Shown here one piece after another: positions 1 through 5,402 of a stretch of DNA of 6,064 nt (its first letter is position 1; each line of letters starts with the position of its first letter). Both the position numbers and the translations under genes were made by a program. The stretch covers positions 1 through 6,064 of the forward strand of contig JAKCEJ010000191.1 in NCBI GenBank assembly GCA_021838065.1. The letters are read 5' to 3'. Under the pieces are notes generated by a model. It was not told the DNA's origin, searched no databases, and saw only the letters and a list, made by a program, of their open reading frames with translations. Source of the stretch: Pseudomonadota bacterium. GTDB lineage: Bacteria > Pseudomonadota > Gammaproteobacteria > Steroidobacterales > Steroidobacteraceae.

Positions 1-162
1 GGAGTGACCCATCATGACAGCAGCCACGGGCAGTTCAGCGTGGCACTCGTCTATGCGCTCAGCCACAGCGTCACCGGGCCCAACACCTTTGACCCGACCC
101 AGACCATCAGGCTGAGCATGCACCAGTACATACTCGATTTCGCTTACGCCTGGGGCAGCTGA
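1..162 (+). CDS. C-terminal end of a probable outer-membrane beta-barrel protein (5' truncated by window)
   Basis: An open frame runs from the first base of the window to a TGA at 160-162, giving 53 residues of a protein whose start lies outside. The visible part has two stretches of alternating polar and hydrophobic residues (QFSVALVYALSHSV, then MHQYILDFAYAWGS at the end), separated by a polar turn containing GPNTFDPTQT. That is the pattern of the last two strands of an outer-membrane barrel. The strand-loop-strand arrangement, with a TIxLxMxQ-like run before the final strand, recalls the OmpP1/FadL/TodX hydrophobic-compound transporters, but this is from memory of the family and rests on a short fragment. 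The terminal residue is Ser and not the usual Phe/Trp; Trp is two residues before it. The OsmC-family gene starts eight bases after the stop, so the two are probably cotranscribed. Coding is fairly sure; the family is a guess. Confidence 0.5.
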   Translation, partial: GVTHHDSSHGQFSVALVYALSHSVTGPNTFDPTQTIRLSMHQYILDFAYAWGS

Positions 163-170
163 GGGCCGCG

Positions 171-638
171 ATGGAGCCCTACCCGCACACCTACACTGCG
201 GAGGCAAGCGGGGCGTTTTCCGGCGCAGTGCAGGTCGCGGCGCCGGGCGCTGAGGCACTGTCGAGCGCGGCGGCGCGGCAGTTTGGCGGGCCGGGGGACG
301 CATGGTCCCCCGAGTCCCTGCTCGTCGCGGCGATCGCCGACTGTTATGTTTTCACGTTCCGCGCCGTGAGCGCGGCGGCGATGTTCGGCTGGCTGAAGCT
401 CGAGTGCCGGACGCAGGGCACCCTCGAGAGGCGCGAGCGTGTGCCGCAGTTCACGCACATCGCCCTGCAGGCGACGCTGACCCTCGCGCCCGGCGCTGAT
501 GCGTCACGGGCCAAGAAACTGCTGCAGCAGGCCGACCGCGCCTGCCTGATCTCCAACTCCCTGAAGGCTGAGCGCACCCTCGAGACCCGCATCGTGCACG
601 CCGCGGCGCACGCTCAGCCGGCACGACCCGCCGGCTGA
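171..638 (+). CDS. OsmC/Ohr-family protein (putative thiol peroxidase)
   Basis: This 155-residue protein has the size and landmarks of the OsmC/Ohr family, cytoplasmic dimers that reduce organic hydroperoxides with a pair of cysteines. Cys58 sits in the motif SPESLLVAAIADC (residues 46-58) at the start of the central helix. Cys125 sits in ACLISNSL (124-131), the usual second cysteine. Glu48 matches the conserved Glu near the active site, and Arg36 is a candidate for the conserved Arg that activates the peroxidatic cysteine. The C-terminal tail after about residue 143 is Ala/Pro-rich and probably disordered. The ATG at 171 is preceded by GAGG at 161-164 with a six-base gap; this site overlaps the stop of the upstream gene, so translational coupling is likely. 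The last bases lie inside a perfect hairpin (613-639). Whether it acts on organic hydroperoxides (Ohr-like) or is one of the less-studied OsmC relatives cannot be decided from sequence alone. No OhrR-type regulator is visible here. Confidence 0.88.
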   Translation: MEPYPHTYTAEASGAFSGAVQVAAPGAEALSSAAARQFGGPGDAWSPESLLVAAIADCYVFTFRAVSAAAMFGWLKLECRTQGTLERRERVPQFTHIALQATLTLAPGADASRAKKLLQQADRACLISNSLKAERTLETRIVHAAAHAQPARPAG

Positions 639-639
639 G
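613..639. terminator. Perfect 10-bp hairpin spanning the osmC-family stop codon, candidate bidirectional terminator
   Basis: CTCAGCCGGC at 613-622 is the exact reverse complement of GCCGGCTGAG at 630-639, with a seven-base loop (ACGACCC). The TGA stop of the OsmC-family gene (636-638) is part of the right arm. The stop of the converging peptidase gene lies about 19 bases away at 658-660. Neither side has a run of T, so this is not a classical intrinsic terminator. It could still pause or stabilise transcript ends from both directions, or block read-through into antisense. The hairpin is seen directly; its function is inferred. Confidence 0.5.
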
Positions 640-657
640 TAGGCCGGCGAGTCCGTC

Positions 658-2937
658 CTACCAATCCTTCGCGAGCACGGTGCAGATGCGGCTGAGTCCG
701 TAGATATCCTTCGTGTCGGACTCCTCGGCCGGCGAATGCGAGTACTTGGTCGGCCAGCCGAGCGCCACCGCATTGGCCCCATAGCGGGTATACACCGCCG
801 AGTCGTTGCCGCCGCCGGTGATCCCGTACTGCACGGGAATGTGGTGCGCGCGGGCCAGCGCGACCACGCGCGCCACGTCGGCGGGCGAGTCCACGTGCGA
901 CAGGTCGACCGCGCGCACCACGAAACCCTTGCCGAGCGGCTGATCACCGTAGCGTTCGGCCTCGAGCGGCGATTGGCTGCTGACGAACATGTCGACCGCG
1001 AAGACCACATCCGGCTCGCGTCCGAGCTTGGCCACGCGCGCCGCATATGCGGCCGCACCCTGTAGACCCACTTCCTCGCGCGTCGCCCAGAGGAAGGTCA
1101 GCTGCCGGCCGGGGTGCTCGCGCGCAAAGTGCGGACCCAGCGCGCGCACCGCCTCGATCAGCGCCGTATCGCCGGCGCGGTCATCGATGCTGCGGATCTC
1201 GAAGTGATGTCCGAGGAGCGCCCGGTAGGTCTTCGGCATCGTGAGGAAATCGCCCACGCGGATGCCGAGCCGCTCGGTCGCGGCGCGCGAATCGGTGCCG
1301 ACGTAAGCCTCGGCCGGCTCGCTGAGGGTGCTGAGCGCCCGGGGCCACTTGAACCCCGGCCGGTCCCAGCCCGCGGGCAGGCCCAGCGCCGCACCGATGC
1401 TGCGCCCGTCGGGCAGGTGAACCAGCATGACGTGGCCGAGATAGTAGCGGCCGTAGAAGCCGCCGATCTCGCGCACGACGAGCTGCCCGTCCCGCCGGAT
1501 GTGCGTGACCTGATAGCCGATCTCATCCATGTGTGCATCGAACAGAATGCTGGGCTGATGCTCGCCCGGCACCGGGTGTCCGATATGCAGCACGAGATTG
1601 CCCGCGGGATCCACATGGGCCCGCCGCCGCGCCCAGGCCGGCAGGCGGCTGAGGATGGCTTCCCGGGCGCCCTGCTCATGACCGCTGGCGCCGTACGCGG
1701 TGGTCATGGTCTTAAGAGTCTTCAGCAGCTGCGCATTGGGGGCGCGCGCCTGGTCCAGCACCGGCTGCCCGCTCCCGCCGCCACGCGAGCGCGCCGCATC
1801 GAACGGATCGTGTGCAGCGCTCATCGGCCCGACCGGCTCGCCGAGGTAGTCCTCGATCAATCGGGTCAGATTGCGCAGGTCCGCTCGGGAAAAGGTCTCC
1901 GCGGGCGTGACCGGATAGAGCGTCGGTACGCCGAGCAGCGCAAACCGGCCGGGCAGGTGCGGCTTCGGTCCGAAGCCGACGATCATGGGCGGCCGGGCCG
2001 CCACGGTGTGCGCGGTGATGTGGTGCGCACTCGCGAGTGTCATCAGCGCACCGGGCAGGCCACTCGCAACCGAGGACGCCGCCGTCCCACCGATGAGCAC
2101 CCCCTCGCCGGGCATCGTGCCGGACACCGTCCCGCCCGGGCCCGGGGACTGCGGATCGATCCGGCCGACGAAGATCATCTCATCGGTCGGCAGCTCGGTC
2201 AGCACCCGGGCCAGGCCCCGCCCGCCCAGCCATTGCTGCGTCACGAACGCGATCGTCGTCGTGCCTCGCGCGTGCGCGCTCGCCAGCCCCTGCGCCGCCT
2301 CGAGCAGCGCTTCCCAGCCGAAGCGATCGCCGGCCCAGGCGCCCGCCTCATCATCGGCGCCGATGGTGATCGGCGGCTGCGCGAGCTCGACCGGATCGAG
2401 GATATCGGCGCCGGCGGCGCGGGCCTCGGCGGCGGAATCGGCCCCGATGTCCACGTACAGATTGCCGATCGGCGACATCGAGGGCGGATTGAGGTGCCCG
2501 GGGGCGAGGTGGATGCTCAGTCCCGCGAAGCCGCCGTTCAGCAGACCCTTGGGCGTGACCACGTGCACCGGCTGCGCGAAGCTCAGCGTATCGAACACCG
2601 GATTCGGTTCACGGGTCGGCAGGCGCTGCACGCGCAGATAACCCTGCGCATTGATGGCCCCGACCACGTAGCCGGGCTGATCGATGGCCGCCACGATGAG
2701 CCGGTGCGGCGCCCCGCTGCCCACGGTGACCCAGACGTCGTACATGTTGTCGGTGCGCGGATGCAGCCCCTGCCCCTGCAGCTGATGCGCGATCGCCGCC
2801 GAAAGCTGCTGCTCGTAGCCGGACACCGCGACGATGCGGCTCAGTGCTGGGAAATCCGGCGGCGCGCCTGCGAAGGCCGGCGCCGCGACGGCGCCGGCTG
2901 CGACGGCCGCGGCCAATAGTGGTGCAAGTCCTCTCAT
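658..2937 (-). CDS. Secreted tandem M42-type metallopeptidase: inactive N-terminal half, intact C-terminal half
   Basis: The gene encodes 759 residues. The start at 2937 is chosen because it opens a clear Sec signal peptide (Arg2, an Ala/Leu/Val-rich core to about residue 20, then AFA|G with cleavage after Ala23). The frame stays open to 3099, but that extension is polar and has no ribosome site. Residues about 401-759 match the M42 (FrvX/CelM, tetrahedral aminopeptidase) family. Predicted metal and catalytic residues are His469 and Asp471 in DAHMDEIG, Asp585/Asp586 in SIDDRAG, the Glu pair 621-622 in TREEVG, Asp649 in FAVDM and His734 in YSHSPAE. Residues about 24-370 repeat the same order of landmarks but with Ala84, Gln235/Trp236, Arg259 and Val343 at the matching places; Asp86 and Asp195/196 remain. 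A Gly/Ser/Pro-rich linker (about 371-400) joins the halves. Classic M42 enzymes are cytoplasmic and about 350 residues long, so export and doubling are both unusual. It is likely a periplasmic or secreted di-metal aminopeptidase; the substrate is unknown. An M28-like assignment is possible but fits the motifs less well. Confidence 0.85.
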   Translation of the reverse strand: MRGLAPLLAAAVAAGAVAAPAFAGAPPDFPALSRIVAVSGYEQQLSAAIAHQLQGQGLHPRTDNMYDVWVTVGSGAPHRLIVAAIDQPGYVVGAINAQGYLRVQRLPTREPNPVFDTLSFAQPVHVVTPKGLLNGGFAGLSIHLAPGHLNPPSMSPIGNLYVDIGADSAAEARAAGADILDPVELAQPPITIGADDEAGAWAGDRFGWEALLEAAQGLASAHARGTTTIAFVTQQWLGGRGLARVLTELPTDEMIFVGRIDPQSPGPGGTVSGTMPGEGVLIGGTAASSVASGLPGALMTLASAHHITAHTVAARPPMIVGFGPKPHLPGRFALLGVPTLYPVTPAETFSRADLRNLTRLIEDYLGEPVGPMSAAHDPFDAARSRGGGSGQPVLDQARAPNAQLLKTLKTMTTAYGASGHEQGAREAILSRLPAWARRRAHVDPAGNLVLHIGHPVPGEHQPSILFDAHMDEIGYQVTHIRRDGQLVVREIGGFYGRYYLGHVMLVHLPDGRSIGAALGLPAGWDRPGFKWPRALSTLSEPAEAYVGTDSRAATERLGIRVGDFLTMPKTYRALLGHHFEIRSIDDRAGDTALIEAVRALGPHFAREHPGRQLTFLWATREEVGLQGAAAYAARVAKLGREPDVVFAVDMFVSSQSPLEAERYGDQPLGKGFVVRAVDLSHVDSPADVARVVALARAHHIPVQYGITGGGNDSAVYTRYGANAVALGWPTKYSHSPAEESDTKDIYGLSRICTVLAKDW
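2869..2937 (-). other. Sec signal peptide of the tandem M42 protein
   Basis: The first 23 residues begin MRGLAPLL and continue as a run of Ala, Val and Gly ending in AFA before GAPPDF. This has a positive N-region, a hydrophobic core and an A-x-A signal peptidase I site. There is no lipobox cysteine, so the mature protein should be soluble in the periplasm or released, and not a lipoprotein. It also has no twin-arginine motif. Confidence 0.8.
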
Positions 2938-3108
2938 GTCGACCCCGCTGCCCCAAGGGCGTGTTGGCGTTTTCCGGCTATTATGGGGCATCCGCCCCGT
3001 CCTGCGGCCGCGGCAGCGGATGCGGCCCGGCCGATGCGCCAGCCCGAGCGGATCGTGCGGCGGGCCGGGCCGGCCATCGCCCTCATGGCAAGTCCACACC
3101 GAAAGCCG
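2938..3108. promoter_or_regulatory. Divergent spacer between the peptidase and sirtuin genes, candidate overlapping promoters
   Basis: Both flanking genes point away from this 171-base stretch, so it must hold at least one promoter in each direction. The only AT-rich point in the GC-rich spacer is TATTAT at 2979-2984, a five-of-six match to a -10 element on the plus strand. The overlapping bases 2980-2985 read CATAAT on the minus strand, also five of six. No convincing -35 element stands 16-18 bases from either. Just right of it, GGGGC (2985-2989) and GCCCC (2994-2998) can pair around a four-base loop. The promoter assignment is inference and weak; the base composition anomaly is seen directly. 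Confidence 0.3.
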
Positions 3109-3912
3109 ATGTCAGCGTCCTCACTTCACGCATTCCTCGGCGCGCACCGCCGCCTGTTCGTACTGACCGGCGCGGGCTGCAGCACCGATTCGGGTATTCC
3201 CGACTACCGCGACGCACAGGGCAATTGGAAGCGATCTGCCCCGGTCAATTTCACGACTTTCATCGGCAGCGAGGCCATGCGCAAGCGCTACTGGGCCCGC
3301 AGCCTCGCCGGCTGGCCGCGCGTGCAGGCCGCGAGACCGAATGCCGCGCACGCCGCGCTGGCCCGCCTCGAGCATCAGGGACGGATCGAGCTGCTGGTCA
3401 CGCAGAACGTCGACGGTTTGCACCAGGCTGCCGGCAGCGCGCAGGTCATCGATCTGCACGGCCGGATCGATCAGGTACGCTGCATGCGCTGTGCGCGACG
3501 GATGGGGCGCGAGACCCTGCAGGCCGAATTGCTGCGATGCAACCCGCTCTGGATCGGCGCCGCGGCGCGTGCCGCGCCAGACGGAGATGCCGACATCGAG
3601 GGGCTGCCGTTTGATCAGTTCGTTGTGCCCGCCTGCGGGCACTGCGGCGGAGTGCTCAAACCCGACGTGGTGTTCTTTGGCGAGAGCGTGCCGCACGAGC
3701 GGGTCGAGGCGGCGATGAGCCGGCTCGAGCGCACCGATGCGCTGCTCGTAGTCGGCTCCTCATTGATGGTCTATTCCGGCTACCGCTTCGCGCAGGCCGC
3801 CGCCGGACTGGACATCCCCATCGCAGCAATCAACCTCGGACGCACGCGCGCCGACGGACTGCTCACGTTGAAAGTCTGCGAGCCCTGCTCCGCGGCGCTC
3901 GCGGCCCTATAG
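3109..3912 (+). CDS. Class II (SIRT4-like) NAD-dependent sirtuin deacylase
   Basis: The 267-residue protein is a complete SIR2-family enzyme, which removes acyl groups from lysines using NAD+, giving nicotinamide and O-acyl-ADP-ribose. Motifs appear in the canonical order. The NAD-binding GAGCSTDSGIPDYR is at residues 21-34, TQNVDGLHQAAG at 98-109, catalytic His117 in LHGRI, and the zinc cysteines are Cys125/Cys128 and Cys176/Cys179. LKPDVVFFGE follows at 183-192, GSSLMV at 216-221 and INLGRTRAD at 241-249. GIPDYR and QNVDGLH are typical of class II, the group of mitochondrial SIRT4. The Ala-x-x-Tyr-x-x-Arg signature of the class III CobB/SIRT5 desuccinylases is not visible. The start at 3109 places the first NAD motif about 20 residues in, as is usual. 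In-frame ATGs at 3085 and 2983 are possible, but the added residues are Arg/Ala-rich and no start has a good ribosome site. Whether it acts as a deacetylase, lipoamidase or ADP-ribosyltransferase is open. It stands alone, with no acetyl-CoA synthetase or acetyltransferase next to it. Confidence 0.9.
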   Translation: MSASSLHAFLGAHRRLFVLTGAGCSTDSGIPDYRDAQGNWKRSAPVNFTTFIGSEAMRKRYWARSLAGWPRVQAARPNAAHAALARLEHQGRIELLVTQNVDGLHQAAGSAQVIDLHGRIDQVRCMRCARRMGRETLQAELLRCNPLWIGAAARAAPDGDADIEGLPFDQFVVPACGHCGGVLKPDVVFFGESVPHERVEAAMSRLERTDALLVVGSSLMVYSGYRFAQAAAGLDIPIAAINLGRTRADGLLTLKVCEPCSAALAAL

Positions 3913-3916
3913 CCAG

Positions 3917-3945
3917 CCGCCGTGCGCGGCGGGGTTGCCCCCGCC
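3917..3945. terminator. Two overlapping GC hairpins between convergent sirtuin and dehydrogenase genes
   Basis: In the 41-base gap, CCGCCG (3917-3922) pairs with CGGCGG (3927-3932) around TGCG. Alternatively GGCGGGG (3928-3934) pairs perfectly with CCCCGCC (3939-3945) around TTGC. The two stems share bases 3928-3932, so only one can form at a time. There is no T-run on either strand. The position, squeezed between two converging stop codons, suggests a shared terminator or a barrier to transcript collision. The function is inferred. Confidence 0.45.
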
Positions 3946-3953
3946 AGGCGGAA

Positions 3954-5000
3954 TCACTTCGCGTGCTGCATGGTCAGCACCACGCGGTACTGCGCCTTCC
4001 CGCTCATCATCCGCGCATACGCTTCATCCGCCTTCTCCAAAGGATAGGTCTCGATCATGGGACGAACGCCCGAGAGCACCGCGAAGCGCAAGGTGTCCTC
4101 CGAGTCGCTCGGCGTGCCCGATGCCCAGCCTTGGATGGAGCGGCTGCCGGTGATGAGCTGCACCGGAGTGACCTCGATCGGCGCGAAGTCGGCCCCGACC
4201 ACGACGAGCTTGCCATCGGGCCCCAGCCCATCGATCACGTCGGTGATCGCCTTCGAGCTCGGCGGCGTGGCGAGGATGACTCGAGCCCCGCCCAGCCGCT
4301 GCAGCGCCTCGGCCGGACGCTGCGCGGTACTGTCGATGTACGCGCTGGCGCCCAGTTTGTGCGCCAGCGTGGCATTCTCCGTGCCGCGGCTGATGGCAAT
4401 CACCCTGTAGCCGAATTTATGCGCGAACTGGATTGCGAGGTGGCCGAGCCCGCCGATGCCGAGCACCGCCACACAGTCGCCGGGGCGTGCCCCGCTGTGG
4501 CGCAGCGCGTTATACGTGGTGATGCCGGCGCAGAGCAACGGGGCTGCCTCGAGGGGATCGAGATTGTCGGGCATGGCCGCGAGCGCCTCGATCGGCGCGG
4601 TCATGTACTCCGCGTAGCCGCCGTCGTAGCTGATGCCGGGGACCCGCACGTTGCGGCAGTTGCGGTAGTCGCCGCGCCGGCACGCCGGGCAGGTGTTGTC
4701 CTGACCGCCATGCCAGCCGACCCCGACACGCTGACCCTCGCGCCACGAAGAGACACCTTCGCCGAGCGCATCGATGACACCGGCGACCTCGTGCCCGGGA
4801 ACGCGCGGATACTCGATGCCGGGCCAGGTTCCCTCCTGAGTGAAGGCATCGCTGTGGCAGATCCCGCAGGCTTGCACCTTGATGCGCACCTCGCCGGGGC
4901 CCGGCCGGGGAATCGGGCGCTCGACGATCTGGAAGGCTGCACCGGGGCCGCGCACCTGTGCGACCTTCATCGTATCCGCCCTTGACTTGTTCGTCGCCAT
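3954..5000 (-). CDS. Zinc-dependent medium-chain alcohol dehydrogenase (MDR family)
   Basis: This 348-residue protein is a full-length MDR alcohol dehydrogenase, which oxidises alcohols or reduces aldehydes with a nicotinamide cofactor in the cytoplasm. Catalytic zinc ligands are Cys45 in ACGICHSD, His70 in PGHEVAG and Cys157 in LLCAGIT. The structural zinc lobe shows Cys104, Cys107 and Cys115 but has Asp101 where the first cysteine is expected. The Rossmann motif GIGGLG is at residues 181-186. The second beta strand ends in AISRG (202-206), without the acidic residue that favours NAD, so NADP(H) is the likelier cofactor. The closest named types by general pattern are the AdhA and YahK/cinnamyl-alcohol-like dehydrogenases; the substrate is unknown. 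The ATG at 5000 is chosen over one ten codons later (4970) because a perfect AGGAGG lies four bases upstream. It converges on the sirtuin gene (41-base gap) and is about 400 bases downstream of ftsH, so it probably has its own promoter. Confidence 0.92.
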   Translation of the reverse strand: MATNKSRADTMKVAQVRGPGAAFQIVERPIPRPGPGEVRIKVQACGICHSDAFTQEGTWPGIEYPRVPGHEVAGVIDALGEGVSSWREGQRVGVGWHGGQDNTCPACRRGDYRNCRNVRVPGISYDGGYAEYMTAPIEALAAMPDNLDPLEAAPLLCAGITTYNALRHSGARPGDCVAVLGIGGLGHLAIQFAHKFGYRVIAISRGTENATLAHKLGASAYIDSTAQRPAEALQRLGGARVILATPPSSKAITDVIDGLGPDGKLVVVGADFAPIEVTPVQLITGSRSIQGWASGTPSDSEDTLRFAVLSGVRPMIETYPLEKADEAYARMMSGKAQYRVVLTMQHAK

Positions 5001-5004
5001 AACG

Positions 5005-5010
5005 CCTCCT
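5005..5010 (-). promoter_or_regulatory. Strong Shine-Dalgarno site of the alcohol dehydrogenase gene
   Basis: The minus strand reads AGGAGG followed by CGTT and the ATG at 5000. It is the best ribosome site in the window and decides the start of the dehydrogenase. Immediately upstream, GGTG (5013-5016) and CACC (5021-5024) can form a short four-base stem around TATT. This is probably too weak to hide the site. Confidence 0.8.
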
Positions 5011-5133
5011 GAGGTGTATTCACCGGCGCACGCCACCGAGCCGCGCTCGTGCCGCGCCGCACGCCTTGCCCGCAGACAAAGTACCAGCCTGTTCGGGCCC
5101 GCGCCAGCGCACAGCAAGACTGCCGTGCGCGAC

Positions 5134-5364
5134 ATGATGAAGCAGGCAATTGTGCTGACGCGATTCGAGCGCCACGGTCAGTGCCTGATGCCGTTCAGGC
5201 GCTTCATGCTGCGCATGGCGATGTTCGGATTCATCGCCCTGGTTCTCGATGCGGCTGTGTTGGCAGATCTGCTCATCGAGGACCTGCATCGCTGGGCTGC
5301 GCCCGACCATCCCGTGAAAATCACCCGGCGCCCCCTGATGAGCGAAGCAGCCGTGGACCTATGA
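5134..5364 (+). CDS. Possible small single-pass membrane protein, no known family
   Basis: An open frame of 76 codons runs from ATG ATG at 5134 to the TGA at 5362-5364. I do not recognise the family. The product has a basic N-terminal half with several Met/Phe/Arg residues, then a hydrophobic stretch, MAMFGFIALVLDAAVLADLL, broken by two Asp. It ends in a polar tail with HRWAAPDHP and KITRR. This could be one inner-membrane helix with the basic side inside. An alternative start at 5188 would leave 58 residues beginning MPFRRFML and keep the helix. Neither start has a clear ribosome site. By my count about three quarters of codons end in G or C, as expected for a gene in this genome, but the same would be partly true of a shadow frame. 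It stands alone on this strand, between two minus-strand genes. Treat it as a candidate. Confidence 0.33.
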   Translation: MMKQAIVLTRFERHGQCLMPFRRFMLRMAMFGFIALVLDAAVLADLLIEDLHRWAAPDHPVKITRRPLMSEAAVDL

Positions 5365-5374
5365 TAAGTATCAT
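5361..5374. promoter_or_regulatory. AT-rich palindrome, possible operator
   Basis: ATGATA at 5361-5366 and TATCAT at 5369-5374 are exact inverted copies around a two-base centre (AG). The element stands out in a GC-rich spacer, overlaps the stop of the possible small protein and abuts the hairpin beyond ftsH. It could be a regulator half-site pair or part of a transcript end. It resembles no operator I can name with confidence. Confidence 0.3.
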
Positions 5375-5400
5375 GTGCGCGGCCCGAGAGGAGCCGCACA
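5374..5400 (-). terminator. Hairpin just downstream of ftsH, candidate terminator
   Basis: TGTG (5374-5377) plus CGGC (5380-5383), separated by a two-base CG bulge, pair with GCCG (5393-5396) and CACA (5397-5400) around a nine-base loop. The structure starts two bases past the ftsH stop codon (5403-5405). Reading away from ftsH it is followed by the AT-rich TGATACTTATCAT and not by a proper T-run, so it is an imperfect intrinsic terminator at best. Confidence 0.4.
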
Positions 5401-5402
5401 AG

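Larger units (their letters stand above)
5011..5402. other. Spacer between ftsH and the dehydrogenase gene
   Basis: This 392-base stretch has no gene with a recognisable family. It should contain the dehydrogenase promoter, but I could not pick a convincing -35/-10 pair on the minus strand. Its right half (5134-5364) holds a possible small membrane protein on the plus strand. Its last 42 bases hold an AT-rich palindrome and a hairpin beyond the ftsH stop. The part from about 5025 to 5133 shows nothing I can name. Confidence 0.5.

Noticed and set aside
1114..2919. A 601-codon open frame on the plus strand opposite the tandem peptidase gene
   Set aside because: It lies wholly antisense to a gene with clear motifs and a signal peptide. 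Its product is Arg/Gly/His-rich with no recognisable domain, as expected for a shadow frame in GC-rich DNA.
2938..3099. N-terminal extension of the peptidase gene to an ATG at 3099
   Set aside because: The added 54 residues are polar and would bury the signal peptide. The ATG at 2937 opens directly on the leader. The extension would also overlap the sirtuin's upstream region.
2983..3108. Upstream in-frame starts of the sirtuin (2983 and 3085)
   Set aside because: The extra residues are Arg/Ala/Pro-rich and unlike sirtuin N-termini, and neither start has a ribosome site. The choice of 3109 is still not certain.
3941..3951. CCGCC-A-GGCGG inverted repeat near the dehydrogenase stop
   Set aside because: A one-base loop cannot form a hairpin in RNA. 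The neighbouring stems explain the same bases better.
3963..4985. A 340-codon open frame on the plus strand opposite the alcohol dehydrogenase
   Set aside because: It is antisense to a full-length MDR enzyme with all zinc ligands and a perfect ribosome site. The translated product is low-complexity and has no family pattern.
5020..5310. A 96-codon minus-strand open frame in the ftsH-dehydrogenase spacer
   Set aside because: The product is rich in His, Arg and Gln, without a hydrophobic segment or family pattern. It overlaps the better plus-strand candidate and has no ribosome site that I can see.
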